From Tannerella sp. (lineage in GTDB: Bacteria; Bacteroidota; Bacteroidia; Bacteroidales; Tannerellaceae), in assembly GCA_031283915.1 (NCBI GenBank), contig JAITAY010000202.1, forward strand, positions 1 to 7,013: a DNA stretch of 7,013 nt, written 5' to 3'. How positions within the stretch are numbered: the first letter of the stretch is position 1; each line of letters opens with the position of its first letter. The position numbers and the translations under genes are program-made. Under the pieces are notes generated by a model. It was given only the letters and a program-made list of their open reading frames with translations, searched no databases and was not told the origin of the DNA. Below, in pieces: positions 1 through 5,353 of the stretch.

Positions 1-90
1 AGGGCGGTTGGCAGGCAAGCGGCAGTGGGAGGGAAAGGCGTAAAAGTGAGGGTTTGAGCGGACAACTTTGTTGTATCACAGAGCTACCGG

Positions 91-162
91 CTACTATTCT
101 ACTAACTACTATCTACTAACTGCCTGTTTTTGTTTTTGCGCAAAATCTTCCCGCGCGCAGTA
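91..162 (-). repeat. Inverted copy of intergenic repeat (TACTGCRCGCGGG...GTTAGTAG)
   Basis: Read on the minus strand from 162 downward, this begins TACTGCGCGCGGGAAG, has a perfect 12-bp palindrome TTTTGCGCAAAA (134-145), then ACAGGCAGTTAGTAG, and ends in degenerate heptads (GTTAGTA, GATAGTA, GTTAGTA, GAATAGTA). The same order of blocks occurs on the plus strand at 4774-4825 and, more diverged, at 4828-4875. The left copy carries about six extra bases (AAAACA-like) after the palindrome. The copies therefore flank the four-gene operon in opposite orientations. GTTAGTA-like heptads are, from memory, common between genes in Bacteroidales, so this is more likely a dispersed family than a transposon end. 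Confidence 0.75.
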
Positions 163-287
163 TAAAGGGAATATCCGAATAAAAAATCCATGAAAGAAAC
201 AGGCGGGACTGCGCCGGAAAGTCTTGTGTTATCTTTCGTTATGTGTATCATTTTATTTTGATATGGGTGATTGTTGTGTGATTTTGT

Positions 288-317
288 TTTGAGATATATT
301 TTTATTGCCTATCTTTG
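288..317 (+). promoter_or_regulatory. Bacteroidetes-type promoter for the phosphonate operon
   Basis: TATCTTTG at 310-317 matches the Bacteroidetes -7 consensus TAnnTTTG exactly. TTTG at 288-291 is a fitting -33 element, 18 nt upstream. Transcription would start near 322-326, giving a leader of about 30 nt before the ATG at 355. No operator or riboswitch is recognisable in so short a leader. No other TAnnTTTG was found between here and the first gene. Confidence 0.6.
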
Positions 318-354
318 TCTCGTAAAAATGATGAAATCGTAACAAAATAGAAGT

Positions 355-1656
355 ATGACTGTAACAGAAATGAAACATCGTTCAAGCGTGCTCGACCGGC
401 TGTTGGGTAAGGATCTGTTTTTGGTGATTTGGTGCATCATAGCCGCATTCGGCGTTTACTTTTGCACGTATGCCTTCCGCAAGCCCTTCAATGCCGGTAC
501 GTATGAGGGGTATGTCCTTTTCGGCTCAAGCTACAAAACGGTGCTGATTATCTCGCAGATGCTGGGCTATCTGACTTCCAAATATTTCGGTATTAAGTTC
601 ATCGCCGGACTGAATTACGGCAGGCGTATTCTGTACATTATCTTATTTGTCGCTTTCTCGGAAGTGGCGCTGATTGGTTTCGGACTGACGCCTTATCCGT
701 ACAACTTCGTCTTTCTGTTCCTCAACGGACTGCCGCTGGGCTTGATTTTCGGCATTATCTTCAGTTTCCTGGAAGGGCGGAGGTTCACCGAAATGCTTTC
801 GCTGGGGCTGACTATCAACATGATTATGGGGTCGGGCGCACTCAAGTCCATTTATTTCATTCTCCGCGATGCCTTTCACGTAAGTGAATTTTGGATGCCG
901 GCCGTCGAAGGGCTGGTCTTTGTCGGGCCGTTTCTGTTCTTCGTATGGATGCTGTCGCGTATTCCCGCGCAAAACGAATCGGATATTGCACAGCGTACCA
1001 AACGCGAGGCCATGACCGGCCAGGACAAACGCCACCTGCTGGCCGGTTTCGGAACCGGGCTGTTCGCCATTGTTGCCATCAACGCCCTGCTCACGATGTG
1101 TCGCGATTTCAGGGACAATTTCATGGTCGAAGTGGCACGCGAAATCAACCTCTCGGCCTCGATGAACATCTTTTTACAGGTTGAATTTCTGATTGGGCTG
1201 CTCGTGTTCATTTGCGTGGGCTGTCTGTCCTTTATTCGCTCCAACCGGATATGCTTCATCGTGCAGCATTTGATGGTCTTTATCGGGCTGGTGATTCTGC
1301 TGGCCGGATCGTTTCTGTACGCCGTCGGGCGAATCAGTCCGCAAGTGTGGTTTGTCACGGTCGGCTTCGGGATCTTCCTGCCCTACATCACCATCCAAAG
1401 CGTCTATTTCGACCGTTTCATCGCCCTGTTCAGAACCAAAGCCAATGCCGGTTTTCTGATTTACATCTGCGATTCGGCCGGATATACGTGTTCGCTCCTG
1501 ATTCTGCTTTACAAGGAGTTTTTTGCCGGCGGGATTTCATTTTCGCACGTGTTGTATTTAATCAGTATCTTTGTCCCCGCAGGCAGCCTGCTGTTGCTGG
1601 CGGTAGCCGGCGTATTCCTGCGGAGCAAGTACCGTTCGGGAAATTATCATACATAA
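355..1656 (+). CDS. DUF5690-family MFS-type permease, probable 2-AEP/phosphonate transporter
   Basis: A 433-residue integral membrane protein with about 12 hydrophobic segments; the first six are near 21-41, 59-80, 91-111, 117-139, 149-170 and 180-200. A charged cytoplasmic loop (about 204-228) separates two halves, as in the major facilitator superfamily. It resembles the DUF5690 family of Bacteroidetes. TM1 ends in YAFRKPFNAG (R42, K43), close to the YxxRKxF motif of organophosphate:phosphate antiporters such as GlpT, whose TM1 arginine binds substrate phosphate. TM7 also has arginines (R250, R253). As first gene of a 2-AEP operon with no other transporter in view, it probably imports 2-AEP or a related phosphonate; that substrate is inferred. 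The ATG at 355 suits the short leader; an in-frame ATG at 370 is an alternative. The SD is weak. The phnW start follows after 45 nt. Confidence 0.85.
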   Translation: MTVTEMKHRSSVLDRLLGKDLFLVIWCIIAAFGVYFCTYAFRKPFNAGTYEGYVLFGSSYKTVLIISQMLGYLTSKYFGIKFIAGLNYGRRILYIILFVAFSEVALIGFGLTPYPYNFVFLFLNGLPLGLIFGIIFSFLEGRRFTEMLSLGLTINMIMGSGALKSIYFILRDAFHVSEFWMPAVEGLVFVGPFLFFVWMLSRIPAQNESDIAQRTKREAMTGQDKRHLLAGFGTGLFAIVAINALLTMCRDFRDNFMVEVAREINLSASMNIFLQVEFLIGLLVFICVGCLSFIRSNRICFIVQHLMVFIGLVILLAGSFLYAVGRISPQVWFVTVGFGIFLPYITIQSVYFDRFIALFRTKANAGFLIYICDSAGYTCSLLILLYKEFFAGGISFSHVLYLISIFVPAGSLLLLAVAGVFLRSKYRSGNYHT

Positions 1657-1701
1657 AACAGTAATACATATATAAAGTAAGCATTTAAAAATTCAATTGT
1701 A

Positions 1702-2808
1702 ATGAAAAATCGTCCGTATATTTTGTTGACACCCGGTCCGCTAACGACTTCCGACACGGTGCGTGAAGCCATGCTGCGTGACTGGTGTACGTGGGATGAA
1801 GACTATAACAGCCTCGTGCAGGACTTGCGCGCCCGCCTGCTGGCCATTGCCGGCCGGGATACGGGCGGGTACACGACCGTACTGATGCAGGGCAGCGGCA
1901 GTTTCGTTGTGGAATCGGTGATCGGCAGCGTCATCCCGCGCAACGGGAAGCTGCTGGTTGTCTCCAACGGCGCCTATGGCGATCGCATGGAAACGATGGC
2001 ACGCATGCTCGGCATCGACCTGTTGACGTACCGCACCGGCGATGCGCAGACACCCGACCCGCAGCAAATCAAACACCTGCTGGCCGGCGATCCTGCCGTC
2101 ACGCATGTCGCCGCGGTGCATGTCGAAACGACCACCGGCATCCTGAATCCCGTCGTCGAGATTGCCGCCGTGGTGAAAGAGGCGGGGAAAATCCTGATTA
2201 TTGACTCCATGAGCGGCTTTGGCGGCGTATCCATCGACGTGCCGGCGCTGGGGGCAGACTTTGTCATCAGCAGCGCGAACAAGTGCATCCAGGGTACGCC
2301 GGGATTCGGGTTCGTCATCGCCCGTACCTCCGAACTGGAGAAGAGCAAGGGCTGTGCACGTTCCCATGCGCTTGACCTCTACGACCAGTGGTACAACATG
2401 GAAAAAGGCAAAGGCAAATGGCGTTTCACCTCTCCCACGCACATCGTCCGCGCTTTCTACCAGGCTTTGCTTGAGCTGGAACAGGAGGGCGGTGTGGCCG
2501 CACGCGAAAAGCGTTACCGGGAGAATCACCGGATACTGAAGGAAGGTATGCCGGCGCTCGGTTTCACGATGGTGATTCCCGAAGCGATACAGTCTCACAT
2601 CATCACCTCGTTTTATCCGCCGCAAGTCGCCGGATACGATTTCAAGCGGTTCTATCAGAATCTGAAAGACCGCGGTTTCGTCATCTACCCCGGCAAACTG
2701 ACGGAGGCCGAGACGTTCCGGATTGGCAATATCGGCGACATTTTCCCGGAAGACATGAGGCAGCTGCTCGTCGCCGTCGAAGCATCCATGTACTGGAAAA
2801 ACGAATAA
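1702..2808 (+). CDS. phnW: 2-aminoethylphosphonate:pyruvate transaminase
   Basis: PhnW (EC 2.6.1.37) is a cytoplasmic PLP enzyme of fold type I, class V. It moves the amino group of 2-AEP to pyruvate, giving phosphonoacetaldehyde and L-alanine. At 368 residues it has the full family length. The N-terminal LLTPGPLTTSDTVREAML block is characteristic. Asp168 (in IIDSMSGFGG) should hold the PLP pyridine nitrogen. Lys194 (in SSANKCIQGTPGFGF) is the Schiff-base lysine. Arg340 (in TFRIGNIGDI) is the expected substrate-binding arginine. The numbering coincides with that reported for the Salmonella enzyme, as I recall it. The start is ATG after an AT-rich leader without a clear SD, as is usual in Bacteroidetes. 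phnX follows after 24 nt, so co-transcription is near certain. A long open frame on the opposite strand is a codon-bias shadow. Nothing looks broken. Confidence 0.97.
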   Translation: MKNRPYILLTPGPLTTSDTVREAMLRDWCTWDEDYNSLVQDLRARLLAIAGRDTGGYTTVLMQGSGSFVVESVIGSVIPRNGKLLVVSNGAYGDRMETMARMLGIDLLTYRTGDAQTPDPQQIKHLLAGDPAVTHVAAVHVETTTGILNPVVEIAAVVKEAGKILIIDSMSGFGGVSIDVPALGADFVISSANKCIQGTPGFGFVIARTSELEKSKGCARSHALDLYDQWYNMEKGKGKWRFTSPTHIVRAFYQALLELEQEGGVAAREKRYRENHRILKEGMPALGFTMVIPEAIQSHIITSFYPPQVAGYDFKRFYQNLKDRGFVIYPGKLTEAETFRIGNIGDIFPEDMRQLLVAVEASMYWKNE

Positions 2809-2832
2809 TTCATCCTAAAAAACGAATAGAAT

Positions 2833-3621
2833 ATGAAGCATATCAAAGCAATTATATGCGACTGGGCGGGAACGACCGTTGATTTCGGTTGCATGGCGCC
2901 GGTCAAAGTGTTTGTCGACGTCTTCGCTCAGCAGGGTATCACCGTCAGTCTGGCCGAAGCGCGCAAACCCATGGGACTGGCGAAGAAGAACCATATCGAA
3001 GCGCTGATACGCGAACCGGCCATTGCCGCCCGGTGGGAAGCCCGGTTCGGCAAGGCGCCGGACGAAGCCGACATCGACTTCCTGTACAGCCGGCTGGAAC
3101 CGCAGCTGGCTGAAACCGTCGTCCATCACAACGACCTTATCCCCGGCACATTGGAACTCCTGCAATGGTGCCGCGGGAACGGAATCAAGTTCGGCAGCTC
3201 GACGGGATACGTCGCTTCCATGATGAAGAACATCGTTGACGCGGTAGCGGCCAGGGGATTCACCCCCGACTGCATTGTGTCGTCCGACGAAGTGCCCGCC
3301 GGACGTCCGGCGCCTTTCATGGTGTTTGAAAACATGAAGCGGATGAACGTCTATCCGGCTTCGAAGATGGTGAAACTGGGCGACACGGTGGCCGATATGG
3401 GTGAAGGTCTCAATGCCGGCATGTGGTGCGTGGGTTTTACGCTCTCGGGTAATGAAGCGGGACTCTCCCGCGACGAACTGGAACGCCTCCCGAAAGCCGA
3501 ACGGCAGACGATGGCCGACCGTGCCGCCGACAAGCTCCGTGCCGCCGGCGCTCACTACGTCTGTGACGGCATCTGGGACGTTATCCCCGTATTGGAACAG
3601 ATAGACCGGCAAATACAATAA
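2833..3621 (+). CDS. phnX: Phosphonoacetaldehyde hydrolase (phosphonatase)
   Basis: PhnX (EC 3.11.1.1) is a HAD-superfamily enzyme that hydrolyses the C-P bond of phosphonoacetaldehyde to acetaldehyde and phosphate, via a Schiff base and an aspartyl-phosphate. At 262 residues it is full length. HAD motif I is CDWAGTTVD, with nucleophile Asp10 and Ala12 in place of the usual second Asp, as in true phosphonatases. The cap motif MGLAKKNH supplies Met47, Schiff-base Lys51 and His54. Motif II is GSSTGY (121-126). Arg158 is in GRPAP. Motif IV is GDTVADMGEG, with Asp184 and Asp188 for Mg2+. All positions are two lower than I recall for the Bacillus cereus enzyme, which fits a slightly shorter N-terminus. 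It uses the PhnW product directly. Gaps are 24 nt before and 27 nt after, consistent with one operon. No separate acetaldehyde dehydrogenase lies in view. Confidence 0.97.
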   Translation: MKHIKAIICDWAGTTVDFGCMAPVKVFVDVFAQQGITVSLAEARKPMGLAKKNHIEALIREPAIAARWEARFGKAPDEADIDFLYSRLEPQLAETVVHHNDLIPGTLELLQWCRGNGIKFGSSTGYVASMMKNIVDAVAARGFTPDCIVSSDEVPAGRPAPFMVFENMKRMNVYPASKMVKLGDTVADMGEGLNAGMWCVGFTLSGNEAGLSRDELERLPKAERQTMADRAADKLRAAGAHYVCDGIWDVIPVLEQIDRQIQ

Positions 3622-3648
3622 TCAATTTCACAAATAAAATAGAAACAG

Positions 3649-4749
3649 ATGATCATCGGATTACCAAAAGAAATCAAGGATAATGAAAACCGGGTGGCGT
3701 TGACGCCGGGCGGAGCCGGGGAACTGGTCAAGAGGGGTCACCGGCTGTATGTGCAGCACGCGGCGGGAGAAAACAGCGGTTTCCCGGACGCCGAATATGA
3801 AGCGGCCGGCGCATGGATACTGCCGTCCATCGGAGACGTATACGCGAAAGCGGAAATGATTATCAAGGTGAAGGAGCCTGTAAAAGAAGAATATCCGCTG
3901 GTACGCAGGGGGCAGCTTCTCTTCACCTATTTCCATTTCGCTTCGGAGGAACACCTGCTGAACGCGATGCTGCAAAGCGGTGCGACGTGCATTGCCTATG
4001 AAACGGTTGAAAACCGGGAACACCAGTTGCCGCTGCTGATTCCGATGAGTGAAGTAGCCGGCCGCATGTCGATACAGGAAGGCGCCCGTTTCCTCGAGAA
4101 GCCGCAGGGCGGGAAAGGAATCCTGCTGGGGGGCGTACCCGGCGTGAAGCCGGCCAGGGTACTGGTTCTGGGTGGCGGCGTGGTGGGTTACAACGCCGCG
4201 GTTGTAGCGGCCGGATACGGCGCCGACGTGACGATCGCCGATACTTCGTTACCGCGTCTGCGCTACCTGTCCGAAGTCTTGCCGGCCAACGTAAATACGC
4301 TGTATTCATCGCCTCATCACATCGAGGCCGAACTACCCGGTACCGATCTGGTCATTGGCGCCGTATTGATAGCCGGAGCCAAAACGCCTCACCTGATCAC
4401 GCGTGAAATGCTGAAGCTGCTCCGCAGGGGCAGCGTGCTGGTGGATGTGGCCATCGACCAGGGCGGATGCTTCGAGACTTCCCGCCCGACGACGCACACC
4501 GACCCGGTCTACGAAATCGACGGCATCATTCACTACTGTGTGGCTAACATACCGGGCGCGGTGGCGCAGACCTCCACGCTTGCGCTGACCAACGCAACAC
4601 TGTCATACGCCACCCAGTTGGCCGACCGGGGCTGGAGAGCAGCCTGCGAAGCCGACCCGGGTCTCAGGAAGGGTGTAAACGTCGCAGACGGAAAGGTGAC
4701 GCATCCGGCCGTAGCGGCCACCTTCGGCCTGCCTTGCGAAGCGCTGTAA
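3649..4749 (+). CDS. ald: Alanine dehydrogenase
   Basis: Ald (EC 1.4.1.1) reversibly converts L-alanine, NAD+ and water to pyruvate, ammonium and NADH in the cytoplasm; the family is typically hexameric. The 366-residue length is normal. The N-terminal block MIIGLPKEIKDNENRVALTP is diagnostic. Substrate and catalytic residues are present at the usual numbers: Arg15, Lys75 (IIKVKEP), His96 (FTYFHFA) and Asp270 (VDVAIDQGG). The NAD-binding Rossmann motif is VLVLGGGVVG (171-180). As last gene of the 2-AEP operon, its likely job is to reclaim the alanine made by PhnW, regenerating pyruvate and releasing the phosphonate nitrogen as ammonium; this role is inferred from position. The start follows phnX by 27 nt. 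No standard terminator directly follows the TAA; the repeat region begins about 25 nt beyond it. Confidence 0.96.
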   Translation: MIIGLPKEIKDNENRVALTPGGAGELVKRGHRLYVQHAAGENSGFPDAEYEAAGAWILPSIGDVYAKAEMIIKVKEPVKEEYPLVRRGQLLFTYFHFASEEHLLNAMLQSGATCIAYETVENREHQLPLLIPMSEVAGRMSIQEGARFLEKPQGGKGILLGGVPGVKPARVLVLGGGVVGYNAAVVAAGYGADVTIADTSLPRLRYLSEVLPANVNTLYSSPHHIEAELPGTDLVIGAVLIAGAKTPHLITREMLKLLRRGSVLVDVAIDQGGCFETSRPTTHTDPVYEIDGIIHYCVANIPGAVAQTSTLALTNATLSYATQLADRGWRAACEADPGLRKGVNVADGKVTHPAVAATFGLPCEAL

Positions 4750-4773
4750 TACACGCTTACCTGTTTGTATTTG

Positions 4774-4825
4774 TATTGCACGCGGGATAGTTTTGTGCAA
4801 AAACAGGTAGTTAGTAGCTGGTAGT
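4774..4825 (+). repeat. Intergenic repeat, direct copy A
   Basis: It begins TATTGCACGCGGGATAG, has the near-palindrome TTTTGTGCAAAA (4791-4802), then ACAGGTAGTTAGTAG and a short GTAGT tail. It matches the reverse complement of 91-162 block for block. Copy B starts 54 nt later in the same orientation. In TTTTGTGCAAAA only the central T-G pair departs from perfect symmetry, and it would still wobble-pair in RNA. Confidence 0.75.
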
Positions 4826-4827
4826 TA

Positions 4828-4875
4828 TACTGCACGCGGTATTGTTTTATGCATAAAGAGGTGGTTAGTGGTTAG
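4828..4875 (+). repeat. Intergenic repeat, direct copy B (diverged)
   Basis: It begins TACTGCACGCGGTATTG and continues through a palindrome to GTGGTTAGTGGTTAG. The centre is TTTATGCATAAA (4846-4857), again a perfect 12-bp palindrome although its bases differ from the other copies on both arms, which suggests the symmetry itself is maintained. It is followed at once by nine A. Confidence 0.65.
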
Positions 4876-4915
4876 AAAAAAAAAGTGCAACAGCGCCTCC
4901 GCAGGGCTTTAGCCC
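4876..4915 (-). terminator. Possible minus-strand intrinsic terminator
   Basis: Read leftward, GGGCTAAAGCCC (4915-4904) is followed by TGCGG...TTGCA (4903-4886), a weak 5-bp stem with two G-U pairs. Then comes one C and nine T (complement of A9 at 4884-4876). A hairpin followed by a T-run fits a Rho-independent terminator for leftward transcription. It could serve the candidate RNA that would start near 5066. The stem is weak, so confidence is low. Confidence 0.3.
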
Positions 4916-4977
4916 AATCCCCCCCCACATTGCCGTCCGTTTTAACTCAATGTCATCAAGTTAAGATTTTGTTTCCG

Positions 4978-5054
4978 GCATCCCGCCAGGGATGCATCGC
5001 CCGGTAGATGAACCGGTATAACCCTCTATTGCATCCTGTTAAGGATGCATCCCT
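4978..5054. repeat. Cluster of GGATGCA palindromes, REP-like element
   Basis: Three perfect hairpins are packed into 77 nt. They are GCATCCC/GGGATGC (4978-4984 with 4989-4995, loop GCCA), CCGGT/ACCGG (5001-5005 with 5012-5016), and TGCATCCT/AGGATGCA (5030-5037 with 5042-5049, loop GTTA). An alternative outer pairing also exists, AGGGATGCA (4988-4996) with TGCATCCCT (5046-5054). That outer stem is followed by ATA and T7, so it could weakly terminate rightward transcription. The arrangement resembles REP-type intergenic elements; similar GGATGCA motifs occur in Bacteroidales spacers as I recall, but no family name can be given. Confidence 0.6.
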
Positions 5055-5071
5055 ATATTTTTTTATCATCG

Positions 5072-5102
5072 CAAAATTATATATTCCGGCGCTTTTTTCA
5101 AA
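5072..5102 (-). promoter_or_regulatory. Minus-strand Bacteroidetes-type promoter match
   Basis: On the minus strand TTTG (5102-5099) is followed after 19 nt by TAATTTTG (5079-5072), matching the -33 TTTG and -7 TAnnTTTG elements with typical spacing. Transcription would start near 5067 and run left into the GGATGCA hairpins. The sequence is AT-rich, so a chance match is possible. Confidence 0.35.
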
Positions 5103-5164
5103 ATGCAAATCTAAGGTGTTTTCATACCCGATGAAAATGTAAGTTACTATTCAAACGAGGAGAT

Positions 5165-5353
5165 ATGAACGCTATTTGTATAAAATCATACGAAATCAAC
5201 AATATCCGTTTTGATAAAGGATATGTAGAAAAAATACAAAAGGGCGAACAGTTTTCCCCGAACGGTCATTGGATGTACGCGACAGATAAAGAAACGTTTG
5301 ATTTCTACAATACGCCTACTTATAAACGCCCGAAAGGAAGGTATTTGGTATGA
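5165..5353 (+). CDS. Small hypothetical protein of phage-like module
   Basis: A 62-residue soluble protein with no membrane segment or recognised domain. It is rich in aromatic and charged residues; the C-terminal part (YNTPTYKRPKGRYLV) is basic. A strong GAGGAG (5157-5162) sits two bases before the ATG, unlike the weak leaders of the phosphonate operon. Its TGA overlaps the helicase ATG (ATGA, 5350-5353), which implies translational coupling. It probably serves the same replication or recombination module; function is unknown. Confidence 0.7.
   Translation: MNAICIKSYEINNIRFDKGYVEKIQKGEQFSPNGHWMYATDKETFDFYNTPTYKRPKGRYLV

Larger units (their letters stand above)
1..354. other. Upstream intergenic region of the phosphonate operon
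   Basis: No convincing complete gene lies here. The first 57 bases are open in + frame 1 up to a TGA at 55-57 and could be the tail of an upstream gene, but 18 codons are too few to identify and frame 2 also closes plausibly (TAA at 41-43). From 91 to 162 lies an inverted copy of a repeat found again beyond the operon. After about 220 the sequence becomes AT-rich and contains the likely operon promoter. A short GC hairpin (GGCG 202-205 with CGCC 212-215) lies upstream of that promoter and probably is not in the mRNA. Confidence 0.5.
4876..5067 (-). ncRNA. Candidate structured small RNA (minus strand)
   Basis: A minus-strand Bacteroidetes promoter match (5102-5072) points into a region with several self-complementary segments and no ORF, and a hairpin with T9 ends it near 4876. 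The implied transcript is about 190 nt. No known RNA family was recognised. The palindromes may equally be a dispersed DNA repeat that is not transcribed, so this is a hypothesis. Confidence 0.2.
4750..5164. other. Gene-free, repeat-rich boundary between operon and phage-like module
   Basis: No plausible coding sequence was found in this 415-nt gap. In order it holds two tandem repeat copies (4774-4875), an A9 run (4876-4884), a GGGCTTTAGCCC palindrome (4904-4915), a C-rich stretch (about 4919-4926), a cluster of GGATGCA hairpins (4978-5054), a T7 run (5058-5064), and an AT-rich stretch with a minus-strand promoter match. A GAGGAG Shine-Dalgarno at 5157-5162 precedes the next gene. I found no TAnnTTTG on the plus strand that would drive the rightward genes. 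Confidence 0.7.

Noticed and set aside
62..74. ACAAC-TTT-GTTGT hairpin as a terminator of an upstream gene
   Set aside because: The stem is short and AT-rich and no T-run follows; it looks like a chance dyad.
91..162. CRISPR array or transposon terminal repeat at the repeat copies
   Set aside because: There are only one inverted and two tandem copies, no regular spacers, no target-site duplication seen and no transposase in the window.
202..223. Possible small pseudoknot or riboswitch (GGCG/CGCC with GACT/AGTC)
   Set aside because: The stems are only 4 bp and lie upstream of the likely transcription start, so the structure would not be in the operon mRNA.
876..1358. Overlapping frames on both strands inside the DUF5690 gene
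   Set aside because: They lie wholly within a membrane-protein gene with clear TM periodicity and show no domain.
1741..2625. Long open frame of 294 codons on the minus strand opposite phnW
   Set aside because: It is an antisense shadow of a GC-rich gene, full of His, Arg and Gln with no recognisable domain, while phnW on the other strand has all its catalytic residues.
2815..3618. 267-codon minus-strand frame covering phnX
   Set aside because: It mirrors the phnX codon bias and has no family resemblance; phnX is unambiguous.
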